From assembly GCF_014647055.1 (NCBI RefSeq), contig NZ_BMOL01000001.1, positions 486,501-550,500 on the forward strand: a stretch of DNA of 64,000 nucleotides, in the 5' to 3' direction. A program made the translations under genes and the position numbers. Under the pieces are notes generated by a model. That model had not been told where the DNA came from. It did not search any database and saw only the letters and a program-made list of their open reading frames with translations. The stretch comes from Deinococcus aerolatus. GTDB lineage: Bacteria > Deinococcota > Deinococci > Deinococcales > Deinococcaceae. Below are positions 51,297 through 60,679 of the stretch, piece by piece. Each line of letters opens with the position of its first letter. Position 1 is the first letter of the stretch.

Positions 51297-53762
51297 ATGT
51301 CGCCTCTCCCCCTGCCCGTACAGCTGCTGCTGCGCTTGCAGGGTGACTGGGCCGGCGTGGTGGCGCCTGTGGAGGTGGGGGCCAATCTGCCTGGGTTGAC
51401 AGGCTGGGCTGCGGCGCAGGGCTGGACGATCTGGCGTACCCCACCGCCGCCGGAACAGACCGCGTGGCTGTGGCTTCCGGCCACCCGGCAGGACCTGCAG
51501 ACCCTGCCAGACCCAGCTGACAATGTGTTGGTGCTGTGCGGAGAGGACCTCTGTTACACCGCTGAGGACTGGGCCCTGGCCCTGCCGGACCAGACGGCGG
51601 CCGAACAGGCCGCGACCTTTGCGGGGAGTGGCGGCTGGCCCCTGGCCCTGGCCCTGGCCCGGTCGCGGCCCGGTGACCCGCAGGCCTACCGACACGCGCG
51701 GGCCAGCATGCTGCTGGGGCCTGTGTCGCCGCCCGAGAACCTGGGGCAGGCGGCCCGGCGGCTGGCCGTGTCACCGCTGGTCACGCCCGGCGTGGCGGCG
51801 GCCCTGGACGTGGCCCCGGCTGCCTGGCAGGCGCTGGCCGAGGGCGGCTGGTTGTGGCCAGCGGTGGGCGGCTGGGCCTTTCCACCGCTGCTGCGCCGCT
51901 GGCTGGCGCCGGACCCCGATCCCGGGCTGGCCCGGCTGGCGGCCCAGGCCCTTCATGACGCCGATCAGACCGCCGCGGCCCTGGAGGCTCTGGCCGACGC
52001 GGCCCTGTGGACCGACCACCTGTCGCTGCTGCTGCAGAGCGCCCGGGCTGTTCAGGGAGAGGCGGCCCTCCGGGCCCAGTTGCAGCGCCTGCCGGAACGC
52101 TGGCGCACAGCGCCCGAGGCACGGTATCTCGCGGGGCTGCTTGCACGCGTCACGGGCGATCTGGAGCGGGCCGGGACACTGTATTCCCGCGCCCTGGACG
52201 ACCTGACCGGGGCGGGGACGGCACTGGTCCTGAATGCCCGCGGGGTGGTGCGGGCGATGCAGGGCCATGTGGATGGGGCTCTGGACGACTTTACTCTGGC
52301 CGCCCGGAGCGACGGGCCGACGGCCGGAGAGGCCAGTCAGAACCGCGCCACGCTGCTCGTGCAGCTCGGGCGACATGCCGAAGCCGAAGACAGTCTGAAT
52401 GACGCCGTGGCCGCCTTCCGGGCGGCTGGAGACCTTCCGCGCGAGGCCCACAGCCTGAAAACACTGGGCTCGCTGTACTTCGGACGGGGACAGCTGCGCG
52501 AAGCCCTCGTGCCCTACCGCAAGGCACTCCATCTGTTTCTGCCCGAACTCGTTCAGGAGGCGGCGCTCAGTCACCTGAATCTGGCAGAATCCCACATCTA
52601 CCTGGGCGAGTTCGATCAGGCCCAGCATCATCTCCAGGCTGCCGCCGCGCTCAACGAACGCCAGCTTTCCAGTCTCACGGCAGGGTGGATGCACCGGGTG
52701 CAGGCCATTCTGGCCCTGCAGGTCGGCGAAGCAGCGCAGGCCCTCACGGCGCTGGACCGCGTCCAGACCGAGGACCGCAGCCTGCAGGCAGAGACGGCCC
52801 TGCTGCGGGTGCGTGCCCACCGGGAACTCGGACAGCCGGAACAGGCGCTGGACATCCTGCACCACGCCAGTCCCCTGGGGCTGCGGGCCGAACTGGAGGG
52901 GGCCTTGCTGGGAGAAATCTCAATTGACGCCATTATCGAGGCGGCCCGGCAGGAGGAGGCGCGGCTGGAACTGGTCACGGCCCTGCTTCACCGGGCCAGC
53001 CCGGACGATCTGCACGAGGCCCTGGAGCTGATCCGCCAGCACGGGTATCTGGCCCTGCTGGGCAGCCGCGCCGCCGCCCCACTGGCCAGCCTGGCCCAGG
53101 ACCCGCCCACCCGCGCCCTGTTTCCACTGCGTATTCAGACCCTGGGGCCGCTGCGCTTCACGCATGCCGGACGCCAGGTGCAACTGGGCGACTTCCCGAC
53201 CCGCAAGAGTGCGGCGCTGCTGGTGGCGCTGGCGCTGGCAGAACACCCGCAGTCCCGTGAAGTGCTGGCCGACCGTTTCTGGCCCGGAGCCAAGAATCCG
53301 CTGGCCAGTCTTCAGACGGCGGTGTACCACCTGCGCAGCACCTTTGGCGTACCGCTGGTGGGTAGCGAGCGCGGCGCGATGTCCCTGCTGTTTCCGGTCC
53401 AGAGCGACCTGGCTGACCTGCGCCGCGCCCTGCAGAGTCAGGATCTGGCCGGACTGGCTGCGCTGCTGCGTCCGATGACCGCTCCCCTGACCGTCCTCTC
53501 CGACCTGCCCGCCGAACTGACCGAGGAACGGGCCTGGGCCGAGCACCTGCTGCACGACGCCCTGCGGCTGCACGCACAGGCCCAGCCGGCGGCCGACATC
53601 CACCGCCGCGACGCGCTGCGGGCGCTGATCGCCACGGACCCGCTGGACACCGACAGCCGTGAGGACCTGATCCGCTGGCATGAGCTGCACGGCGAAGCAG
53701 ATCAGGCCGAACAGGAACGCCGTCATCTGGCGGACGTGCTCCGGGCGCTGGGTGTGGACTGA
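51297..53762 (+). CDS. Large TPR/SARP-like (BTAD) transcriptional regulator lacking a P-loop
   Basis: 821 residues. Order: residues about 1-200 resemble the middle of a MalT/STAND protein, with CGEDLCYTAEDWALALPDQTAAEQAATFAGSGGWPLALALA, the element that follows the NTPase core, but no Walker A GxxxxGK(S/T) anywhere. Residues about 250-560 are TPRs (e.g. EDSLNDAVAAFRAAGDLPREAHSLKTLGSLYFGRGQLREAL). Residues about 615-690 form an OmpR-type winged helix of SARP regulators (LRIQTLGPLRFTHAGRQVQL to LQTAVYHLRSTFG), followed by a BTAD helix bundle. It probably activates transcription in response to a partner bound by the TPRs; the divergent subtilase is the obvious target. Confidence 0.8.
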   Translation: MSPLPLPVQLLLRLQGDWAGVVAPVEVGANLPGLTGWAAAQGWTIWRTPPPPEQTAWLWLPATRQDLQTLPDPADNVLVLCGEDLCYTAEDWALALPDQTAAEQAATFAGSGGWPLALALARSRPGDPQAYRHARASMLLGPVSPPENLGQAARRLAVSPLVTPGVAAALDVAPAAWQALAEGGWLWPAVGGWAFPPLLRRWLAPDPDPGLARLAAQALHDADQTAAALEALADAALWTDHLSLLLQSARAVQGEAALRAQLQRLPERWRTAPEARYLAGLLARVTGDLERAGTLYSRALDDLTGAGTALVLNARGVVRAMQGHVDGALDDFTLAARSDGPTAGEASQNRATLLVQLGRHAEAEDSLNDAVAAFRAAGDLPREAHSLKTLGSLYFGRGQLREALVPYRKALHLFLPELVQEAALSHLNLAESHIYLGEFDQAQHHLQAAAALNERQLSSLTAGWMHRVQAILALQVGEAAQALTALDRVQTEDRSLQAETALLRVRAHRELGQPEQALDILHHASPLGLRAELEGALLGEISIDAIIEAARQEEARLELVTALLHRASPDDLHEALELIRQHGYLALLGSRAAAPLASLAQDPPTRALFPLRIQTLGPLRFTHAGRQVQLGDFPTRKSAALLVALALAEHPQSREVLADRFWPGAKNPLASLQTAVYHLRSTFGVPLVGSERGAMSLLFPVQSDLADLRRALQSQDLAGLAALLRPMTAPLTVLSDLPAELTEERAWAEHLLHDALRLHAQAQPAADIHRRDALRALIATDPLDTDSREDLIRWHELHGEADQAEQERRHLADVLRALGVD

Positions 53763-53936
53763 TCGGGGGACCACTCCTCCAATGGATCACCACGGCGGGG
53801 AACGGGAGTACGGAGAGGACAAGACACGCAGCACGAGGGTGCCCACGACCCATATGCCGATCGGCAAGAAGGTGGCCTGCGGCAGCCGGGCGCTGTGCCA
53901 CCGAACGCCGCGCCGTGAAGCGCTAGCCTGACCCGC

Positions 53937-55079
53937 ATGACCCTCACGCCGCTGCCGCCGGACGCCGCGCCGCCCATCCGGCCAGGACCGGTTCAGGCAC
54001 GTGCCCCGCTGCCGGACGTGCTGCGCGGACTGGCCCTGCTGGGCATCCTGCTGGTCAATGCCCAGGATTTCGCGGGCTTTCTCGAGTGGACCCAGACCGG
54101 GCTGGACCGCGCCGTGCAGGTGGCCACCGACGTGCTGGCCAACGGACGGTTCATCAGCATCTTTGCCATGCTGTTCGGCTGGGGCGCGGCGGGTCTGCTG
54201 GCCCGGCAGGGCGCCGGCATCTTTTTGCGGCGACACCTGACGCTGCTGCTGGCAGGTTCCCTGCACTACGTGCTGGTGTGGCACGGCGATATCATCTCGC
54301 TTTACGCGGTGCTGGCCATCGCGCTGTTGGCCACCGCCCGCATGACGGCGCGGGGGCTGGTCACGCTGGCGGCGGTGTTGGGCGCGTGGTGGCTGGGGCT
54401 GGGACTGCTCGATGGCCTCGCCGCGCTGCGCGGGGGGCTGGACGCGCCCCGGTTCACCGGCCTGCCTGCTCTGTCGCCCGGCGACACCTACGCGGCGGTG
54501 GTGTCCGGACGGGCCGCCGATTTTACGGGCGAGCTGATCGGGGGCAGCCTCTACAACGGCGCGTGGTTGCTGGCCCTGTTCTGCCTGGGAGCGGCGGCGG
54601 GGCGCACCGGGCTGCTGCTGCGCCCGCATGAGCATCTGCGTCTGCTGCGCGGCCTGACAGTGGGCGGCCTGCTCGTCGGGCTGCCGCTGGGCGCCCTGCT
54701 GGCCTGGCTGAACACGCGCGGCGATTACGCCAGCGGCCTGCTGGCCATTCCGGTTCGCATGGGCGGCGGGCTGGCGTCGGCACTGGGTTACGTGGGCGTG
54801 CTTGGTCTGCTGACGGTGCGGGGGCGGCTGGGGCCGCTGCGTGCCCTGGCCGCCGGTGGCCGCGTCGCCATGAGCAATTACATTGCCCAGAGCCTGATTA
54901 TGACCGCCGTGTTCTACCCCTACGCCGGGGCGCAGTTCGGCCAGTGGGGAGCGGCGGCGGCGGTGGGGCTGGCCCTGGGCGTGGGCCTGCTGCAGCTGCC
55001 GGTCAGCGCGTGGTGGCTGCGCCGCTTCGGCAGCGGGCCGCTGGAATGGCTGGTGCGGCGGGCGGTGTACTGGAAGTGA
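53937..55079 (+). CDS. DUF418-family (YeiB-like) membrane protein
   Basis: 380 residues with about eight to ten membrane helices. The N-terminal signature is [21 protein letters not shown], the middle is [19 protein letters not shown] with the charged [28 protein letters not shown], and the C-terminal DUF418 part is [29 protein letters not shown]. The family is of unknown molecular function; members sit with acyltransferase-like folds. TAGCCT (53924-53929) lies 7 bases before the ATG. Confidence 0.88.
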   Translation: MTLTPLPPDAAPPIRPGPVQARAPLPDVLRGLALLGILLVNAQDFAGFLEWTQTGLDRAVQVATDVLANGRFISIFAMLFGWGAAGLLARQGAGIFLRRHLTLLLAGSLHYVLVWHGDIISLYAVLAIALLATARMTARGLVTLAAVLGAWWLGLGLLDGLAALRGGLDAPRFTGLPALSPGDTYAAVVSGRAADFTGELIGGSLYNGAWLLALFCLGAAAGRTGLLLRPHEHLRLLRGLTVGGLLVGLPLGALLAWLNTRGDYASGLLAIPVRMGGGLASALGYVGVLGLLTVRGRLGPLRALAAGGRVAMSNYIAQSLIMTAVFYPYAGAQFGQWGAAAAVGLALGVGLLQLPVSAWWLRRFGSGPLEWLVRRAVYWK

Positions 55080-55160
55080 CCCGTACCTGCCAGTGACTGA
55101 CATGGGCGTCCACGCCGTGAAGCTTCCCGGTCTCCCCCACCCTGTGGCACAATCGCCCGC

Positions 55161-55658
55161 ATGACGCCCAACACCCCGCCGCTGCGCGTGCTGACGCTGT
55201 GCCTGGGCAACATCTGCCGCAGTCCGCTGGCCGAGGCCCTGCTGCGGCGGGAACTGGAAGCCGCCGGGGTGCGGGCCGAGGTGGACAGCGCCGGGACCGG
55301 CGACTGGCACGTGGGCCGCCCCGCCGACCCGCGCAGCATCCTGGTGGCCCGCGGCCACGGACTGGAGCTGAACAGCCGCGCCCGCCAGCTGACGGCGCAG
55401 GACTTCAGGGACTTCGACGTGATCCTGGCCATGGACGGCCAGAACCTTCAGGACGCCCGCAGACTGGCCCCGCCGGACGCGCGGGCCAGCCTGCACCTGA
55501 TGCGCGAGTGGGACCCCCAGGCCCCCGGCGCGGACGTGCCGGACCCGTACTACGGCGGCTCCGGCGCAGGAGAAATGGACGGCTTTGAACACGTGTACGC
55601 CATGCTGGAGCGCAGCGCTCAGACCCTGGCCCGCGAGCTGCGCGGCCCCTCCACCTGA
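55161..55658 (+). CDS. Low-molecular-weight protein-tyrosine phosphatase
   Basis: 165 residues. P-loop LCLGNICRSPLAEALLRREL (Cys nucleophile, Arg), and the general acid Asp in VPDPYYGG. The remaining chain (AEVDSAGTGDWHVGRPADPRSILVARGHGLEL) matches the Wzb/YfkJ family. It dephosphorylates protein tyrosines; with a Ser/Thr kinase elsewhere in the window but no tyrosine kinase here, the partner is unknown. CACAAT (55148-55153) lies seven bases upstream of the ATG. Confidence 0.93.
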   Translation: MTPNTPPLRVLTLCLGNICRSPLAEALLRRELEAAGVRAEVDSAGTGDWHVGRPADPRSILVARGHGLELNSRARQLTAQDFRDFDVILAMDGQNLQDARRLAPPDARASLHLMREWDPQAPGADVPDPYYGGSGAGEMDGFEHVYAMLERSAQTLARELRGPST

Positions 55659-55720
55659 CCCCCACCCGGCCCCGACATCCTGTGGGAAACGGGTGAGAGG
55701 CACAGGGTAGACTGCGGAAC

Positions 55721-56299
55721 ATGGACAACCGCACGAATCTCGACGATTACCTCGCGGAGCTGGGCATCAGCGAGGCGGACGAGAGCGTCACGCCGCCGCC
55801 CGCACCGGACACGCCCGTTTCTGCACCCGCGCTGGACACTGCCGGTGACCCCAGAACGGCGCTGGAGCGTTTTCTGCGTGGCCTGATGGCACGCATCGAC
55901 CCCGAGCTGAACGTCACCGTCCGCGAAACCGAGGACGCCCTGGAAGCAGAGATCAGCGGGGAGAATGCAGGCCGCCTGGCCGGACGCGACGGGCGCACGC
56001 TGGGGGCCATCGAGGTCATCGCCTACACGGTGCTGTCCAAGCACGAGGGCCGCGGGGACATCCGCGTGCGCGTGGACATCGGCGGCTTTCGCAAGCGTCA
56101 GGCCGACACCCTGACCAAGCTGGCCGAGCGCCTGGCCATCGGCGTCGCCAAGAGCGGGGAGCCCCACGAGTTGCAGCCCATGCCCGCTGCCGAGCGCCGC
56201 GTGATCCACATCGCCCTCAAGGAGCACCCCGACGTGATGAGCGAATCCGTGGGCGAGGGCGCAGCGCGGCGGCTGGTCATCAAGCCCCGGCACGGCTGA
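55721..56299 (+). CDS. KhpB/Jag RNA-binding protein (KH-R3H)
   Basis: 192 residues. A short acidic N-terminal region ([16 protein letters not shown]) replaces the usual Jag_N domain. A KH domain (about 45-115, [46 protein letters not shown] being the GxxG loop) is followed by R3H ([16 protein letters not shown], Arg-x3-His). These proteins bind many RNAs and affect cell elongation and division. The yidC gene that often precedes jag is not here. TAGACT (55708-55713) lies seven bases before the ATG. Confidence 0.9.
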   Translation: MDNRTNLDDYLAELGISEADESVTPPPAPDTPVSAPALDTAGDPRTALERFLRGLMARIDPELNVTVRETEDALEAEISGENAGRLAGRDGRTLGAIEVIAYTVLSKHEGRGDIRVRVDIGGFRKRQADTLTKLAERLAIGVAKSGEPHELQPMPAAERRVIHIALKEHPDVMSESVGEGAARRLVIKPRHG

Positions 56300-56377
56300 G
56301 GCATCTGGAACCCGCATACGCCCGGGCCGAAAGATCGGGACCACAGCGCATGACTTGAAAGAGCAGCAGTGTCGACA

Positions 56378-56416
56378 CGGACCCGCCCGAGCATTTGAAT
56401 GGCTCGGGCGGGTCCG
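56378..56416. terminator. Bidirectional hairpin between khpB and tal
   Basis: Perfect 15-bp stem CGGACCCGCCCGAGC / GCTCGGGCGGGTCCG with a 9-base loop ATTTGAATG, between two convergent genes. No T-run on either strand, so it may work as a mRNA 3' end barrier. Confidence 0.65.
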
Positions 56417-56447
56417 GTTAGTCAGGGTGGGCCCAGGCGGGCGTCCC

Positions 56448-57419
56448 CTACTCGGCCCCGGTCAGCAGCTGGCCCAGCTTCTCGGTGTCGGCGGCGAAGC
56501 CCCGGATGCCCTCGTAGAGCTTCTCGCCCGCCATCGCGTTGCTGGCCAGGCTGTAACGGAACTGCGCCTCGGTGATGCGGTCTTCCTTCTGATGGCCCAT
56601 CTCAGCGTCCAGCTGAACTTCCAGCTTGCCGTGATCGGCAGCCAGTTCGCCCAGCAGTTGCGGGCTGATGGTCAGGCGGTCACACCCGGCCAGCGCCTCG
56701 ACCTGCGCGGCGCTGCGGAACGACGCGCCCATGATGATGGTCGGGTAGCCGTGCGCCTTGAAGTGGTGGTAGATCTCGCGTACCGACTGCACGCCGGGGT
56801 CCTCGTCGACCGGGTAGTCCTTGGTCCCGGTGGACTTCTTGTACCAGTCGGTGATGCGGCCCACGAAGGGCGAGATCAGGTAAGCCCCGGCCTGGGCGCT
56901 GGCCACGGCCTGTTCCTTGTTGAACAGCAGGGTGATGTTGCAGCGGATGCCCTCCTTCTCCAGGATCCGCGCCGCCTCGATGCCTTCCCAGGTGGCGGCC
57001 AGCTTGATCAGGATGCGGTCCCTGCCCACGCCGCCCTCCTCGTACAGCGCGATCAGGTGGCGGGCGCGGGACAGCAGGGCCTCCTTATCGAAAGACAGCC
57101 GGGCGTCGACCTCGGTGGAGACGTTGCCGGGAACGATCCTGGTCAGCTCGGTGCCGACGCGGACGGTCAGCCTGTCGATCACGTCGTCGACGCTCTCGCC
57201 CGCTGCCAGCCAGCCGCGCGCCTCGTCCATCAGCCCGCTGTAGCCTTCCAGCTGCGCGGCCTTGAGAATCAGCGACGGGTTGGTGGTGCAGTCCTGCGGC
57301 TGGTACTTCTTGATGGCCTCGATGTCGCCGGTGTCTGCGACGACAACGGTGACGGCCTTGAGCTGTTCGAGCTTGTCAGTGGCAACGGCGGCGTCGGGTG
57401 CGGTCTGGGTGGGGTTCAT
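56448..57419 (-). CDS. tal: Transaldolase
   Basis: 323 residues, the TalB-type length. Active site Lys is in RILIKLAATWEGIEAARIL; other signatures are DCTTNPSLILKAAQ and GASFRSAAQVEALAGCDRLTISPQLL. It exchanges dihydroxyacetone units between sedoheptulose-7-phosphate and glyceraldehyde-3-phosphate in the non-oxidative pentose phosphate pathway. The ATG 57419 has AGGAGG seven bases upstream. It follows an SLC13 permease gene on the same strand, with about 170 bases between. Confidence 0.95.
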   Translation of the reverse strand: MNPTQTAPDAAVATDKLEQLKAVTVVVADTGDIEAIKKYQPQDCTTNPSLILKAAQLEGYSGLMDEARGWLAAGESVDDVIDRLTVRVGTELTRIVPGNVSTEVDARLSFDKEALLSRARHLIALYEEGGVGRDRILIKLAATWEGIEAARILEKEGIRCNITLLFNKEQAVASAQAGAYLISPFVGRITDWYKKSTGTKDYPVDEDPGVQSVREIYHHFKAHGYPTIIMGASFRSAAQVEALAGCDRLTISPQLLGELAADHGKLEVQLDAEMGHQKEDRITEAQFRYSLASNAMAGEKLYEGIRGFAADTEKLGQLLTGAE

Positions 57420-57588
57420 GGTGAGGCCTCCTGCGGCAGTGGACGGATTCAGATGGACAGATTCGGACCTGAGGCGCGGCGTGGGCGGTGGGCACCGGCG
57501 CCGCGCAAGTCAGCACCCTTCAATATGGAACCTGCGGCGCCCGGCAGGATGAAGCCGGACGTGGAGCGTCCTTCATTCAGGACCTCCT

Positions 57589-59367
57589 TCACAGCCCCCA
57601 CACCAGCGCGATCACCGGTGCCCCCACCGCCACCACGATAATTTCCAGCGGCAGCCCCACCTTCCAGTAGTCGCTGAAGCGGTAGCCGCCCGGCCCCATC
57701 ACCAGCGTGTTGCTCTGGTGACCGATAGGGGTCAGGAAGGCGCTGCTGGCGGCCAGCGTCACGGCCATTAAAAAGGCGTCGGGGTTGGCCCCTAGCCCCT
57801 GCGCGATGGTCACGGCAATGGGGGCGGTGATCAGTGCGGCGGCGGCGTTGTTGATCACGTCCGACAGGGTCATGGTCAGCACCATCACCACGATCAGCAC
57901 GGCCATAGGCGGCCATTCGGCGGCCACGCCCAGCACGCCCTCGGCGATCAGCTTCGCGCCACCGGTGCTGGACAGCGCCGTACCCACCGGAATCAGCGTG
58001 GCCAGCAGCACCAGAATCGGCCACTCGATGCTCTCGTACACGTCGCGCAGGTTGATCAGCCTCAGCAGCAGCATCAGGGTGGCGGCGGCGGTAAAGGCTA
58101 CGGCGACGGGCAGCAGGTTGAGGGTGGCGGCGATGATGGCCACCAGGAAGATGCCGCCGGTCAGCAGCATCTTGCGGGTCTGACCAGCCGGCACCATGTC
58201 CAGCGGGCGCTCGCGCAGCGGCAGGCACCCCAGGGTGTTCAGGGCCTCTTCAATGGAATTGCGCGGCCCGTGCATCAGCAGCACGTCCCCGGCCTTGAAG
58301 CGGGCGTTGACCAGCCGCTCGCGCAGGCGCTGGCCCTGGCGCGACACCGCAATCAGGTTGATGTTGAAGCGCTGGCGCAGCCGCAGGCTCACGGCGCTCT
58401 GGCCCACGATGGGCGACAGCGCCGTGACCACCACCTCGGCCAGCGTCACGTCGTCGGAGGCCAGCTGCTCGGGGGTGATTTTCTCGTTGCCAACCAGGGT
58501 CAGCTGCCCATCCTCCACCAGTTCGGTCAGGCGGGCGGCATTGGCCTCGACGATCAGCACATCTTCCGCCTGCAACACGGTGAACGGCGTGGGAAAGGGC
58601 CGCTGCGACTCGCCGCGCACCAGCGACACCACCTGCACGCCCTCCACCTTGCCCAGGTCCATCACGCGCTGCCCGGCCAGGGGGCTGCCCGCCGGCAGCC
58701 GAACTTCAGTCATGTAGTCGGCCATGCGGTACAGGTCCGCGCGGTTCTCGCCGGACACCCGCTGCGGCAGCAACCGCCAGCCGACCAGCACCAGATACGT
58801 GATGCCCGCCACCGCCACCGCCCCGCCCACCGCCATGAAGCTGAACATGCCGTAGGGCTCGCCCAGCAGCTCGCGGCGCAGGTTGGAGATGATCAGGTTG
58901 GGCGGCGTACCGATCAATGTGGTCATGCCGCCCAGCAGCGAGGCGAAGGCCAGCGGCATCAGCAGCGAGCTGGCCGAGCGGCCCGCACGGTTGGCCAGCG
59001 TGATCGCCACTGGCAGCATGATCGCCAGGGCGCCGACGTTGTTCATGAACGAGCTGAGCACCGCCACCACGACGCACATCGCCAGAATCTGCGCCGTCAT
59101 GCCGTTGCCCACCCGGCCCAGGTTGCGCACCAGGATGTTGACCAGCCCGGTTTTCTGCAGCGCCTGACTGATCACCAGCACGGCGGCCACCGTGATCACG
59201 GCAGGTTCGGAAAACCCCCGGAACGCCTCGTTGCCCTTGACCACACCGGTCAGGGTCAGGGCCAGCAGCGCCAGCATGCCCACCACGTCGTAGCGCCACT
59301 TGCCCCACACGAACAGCACCAGGGCGCCCAGCAGCGTGGCAAAGACCAGCAGCTGCGGGGTGGTCAT
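57589..59367 (-). CDS. SLC13 (DASS)-family permease with TrkA-C domains
   Basis: 592 residues. About 12 membrane helices with the family's SLLGGMTTLIGTPPNLI and ASSAFLTPIGHQSNTLVMGPGGYRFSDYW motifs (two inverted SNT-type repeats). Between the two halves (about 205-375) are two RCK_C/TrkA_C regulatory domains (VRLPAGSPLAGQRVMDLGKVEGVQVV and LAEVVVTALSPIVGQSAVSLRL). Relatives import dicarboxylates, sulfate or related anions with Na+; the substrate is unknown. No ribosome-binding site stands out before ATG 59367. Confidence 0.9.
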   Translation of the reverse strand: MTTPQLLVFATLLGALVLFVWGKWRYDVVGMLALLALTLTGVVKGNEAFRGFSEPAVITVAAVLVISQALQKTGLVNILVRNLGRVGNGMTAQILAMCVVVAVLSSFMNNVGALAIMLPVAITLANRAGRSASSLLMPLAFASLLGGMTTLIGTPPNLIISNLRRELLGEPYGMFSFMAVGGAVAVAGITYLVLVGWRLLPQRVSGENRADLYRMADYMTEVRLPAGSPLAGQRVMDLGKVEGVQVVSLVRGESQRPFPTPFTVLQAEDVLIVEANAARLTELVEDGQLTLVGNEKITPEQLASDDVTLAEVVVTALSPIVGQSAVSLRLRQRFNINLIAVSRQGQRLRERLVNARFKAGDVLLMHGPRNSIEEALNTLGCLPLRERPLDMVPAGQTRKMLLTGGIFLVAIIAATLNLLPVAVAFTAAATLMLLLRLINLRDVYESIEWPILVLLATLIPVGTALSSTGGAKLIAEGVLGVAAEWPPMAVLIVVMVLTMTLSDVINNAAAALITAPIAVTIAQGLGANPDAFLMAVTLAASSAFLTPIGHQSNTLVMGPGGYRFSDYWKVGLPLEIIVVAVGAPVIALVWGL

Positions 59368-59938
59368 GGGCGTCGCCAGTCATGGAGAAGAGGGCGCGGA
59401 CAGAGACGGATTCGGAGCATGAAACCTCGGGTGGGAAGGGAAGACGGAAAGGGAACTAAACGTCCGGACATTCTAGAGGCACAGGAACTGGCCAGGGATC
59501 ACGTTCGCGCGTGCTAGCGCAGCGTCTTGGCGGGGGGACCTGGGTTTACCTGAAGGGCATGGTCTGAAAATTCGGCAGCATACGTTGAGGGCGCTCATTG
59601 ACCTACCTTCGCCTTTTTCTATCGAATCAATCGAACAAAAAGCCCCGACATCAATCAATGTGTGTTCACAGATGACTACATGGAGCGCAGAGCGCTCTCT
59701 AGGTACGAAGCCCGGAGGCAAAGTACCTGAAAACCTCAGATAAAACGATTTGATTTGCATTATAAAAAAATTCATGTCATACTGCCTCCAGACCTTACAA
59801 GTAATTGCCTGCATTTCGTTGCGCTGTTCATATAACTTGAGCTGCGCATTCGGCATGCCCACGCCTTTCCTGACAAGGCGTACGACATGACCCATTGCCG
59901 AATGCTTGTAAAGTTGACTAAAAATGGAGGTTGGGACT
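59368..59938. other. AT-rich spacer with nested inverted repeat before the secreted protein gene
   Basis: About 570 bases. From about 59560 the composition drops sharply to AT-rich. GCATTCGGCA (59846-59855) and TGCCGAATGC (59896-59905) are a perfect 10-bp inverted repeat, enclosing a smaller hairpin CGCCTT/AAGGCG (about 59862-59880). A minus-strand frame (59473-59895) is open but has mixed composition and no start signal. AT-rich steps such as TTGCATTATAAAAAAATTC could be promoters. Confidence 0.45.
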
Positions 59939-60679
59939 ATGTTTAGATTTACCGCAAGGAAGTTGTTGGAGTTGCCATTGATTCTCGGCGTCTTATCCGT
60001 AGGTCTCGCGCAGGCTCAAACGACCATGACTTATGGTAATTTCGCCTATTTCCAAAATCAATATCCTAGTGCAAAGTTTTATTTGACGGCCTTCGGCCAA
60101 GTAAAAAATTATAAAGAATTTGCACTCGTCAACGAAGCCAATAATTTCGTGGCTGCGATTCAGAATATTCAGAGTGCTTCTGGAAATACCAGCTGGGCTT
60201 TGCTGTCGAAAAGTGGAAAGAACAAGGGCGAAGCCGTTCTCTACGGGGACGAGATTTATCTTGTTAACAAGACTCCGTACTTTGGATACCTAGACACCGC
60301 CTTTGCCGTAAAGGATCTCCCCGCCTACCAAGCGGGAGGTTACGGCGCTCCTGGCAAGGCACTGCTTGGGGTATTTACGGTGACGAAGCCTGATCGTGGC
60401 GGTAATCCTACCAGCACCTGGAAAATCATACCGGCACCGGGGGTCGCGAAGAAAGACGGCGATATGGTGATGGCCAACGACAATATCCTCCTAGTGAATG
60501 TGTACACAGACGCGCTTCGTCCAGACAATGGTGGTTATCTGGACGCGATGGGGTATTTTACAGATGTCCCCGCATTCAGAAGCGGTACGAACAAACGGGA
60601 CATCACCAACGTTTTTACGACAATGAAGCCCAATCGAGACACAATGTCATCAGTATGGAAGATTACTCCCGGACGATAA
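59939..60679 (+). CDS. Secreted three-repeat protein, probable beta-trefoil
   Basis: 246 residues. Signal peptide MFRFTARKLLELPLILGVLSVGLAQAQ. The mature chain contains three repeats of about 70 residues. Repeat 2 has GDEIYLVNKTPYFGYLDT ... STWKIIPAPG and repeat 3 has NDNILLVNVYTDAL ... GGYLDAMGYF ... SSVWKITPG; repeat 1 is more divergent (ALVNEANNFVAAIQN ... NTSWALLSK). Each repeat opens with a LVN strand and closes with a W strand, the pattern of lectin-like beta-trefoils. Codon use and GC are lower than neighbours, so recent acquisition is likely. ATG 59939 has GGAGG 8 bases upstream; the in-frame Met five codons earlier lacks one. Function unknown; carbohydrate binding is inferred only from fold. 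Confidence 0.75.
   Translation: MFRFTARKLLELPLILGVLSVGLAQAQTTMTYGNFAYFQNQYPSAKFYLTAFGQVKNYKEFALVNEANNFVAAIQNIQSASGNTSWALLSKSGKNKGEAVLYGDEIYLVNKTPYFGYLDTAFAVKDLPAYQAGGYGAPGKALLGVFTVTKPDRGGNPTSTWKIIPAPGVAKKDGDMVMANDNILLVNVYTDALRPDNGGYLDAMGYFTDVPAFRSGTNKRDITNVFTTMKPNRDTMSSVWKITPGR

Noticed and set aside
53787..55703. 638-codon minus-strand frame opposite DUF418 and the tyrosine phosphatase
   Set aside because: Runs across two real genes on the other strand and is Gln/His/Arg-rich.
59473..59895. 140-codon minus-strand ORF upstream of the trefoil gene
   Set aside because: Crosses the composition boundary, contains the inverted repeat and has no ribosome-binding site.
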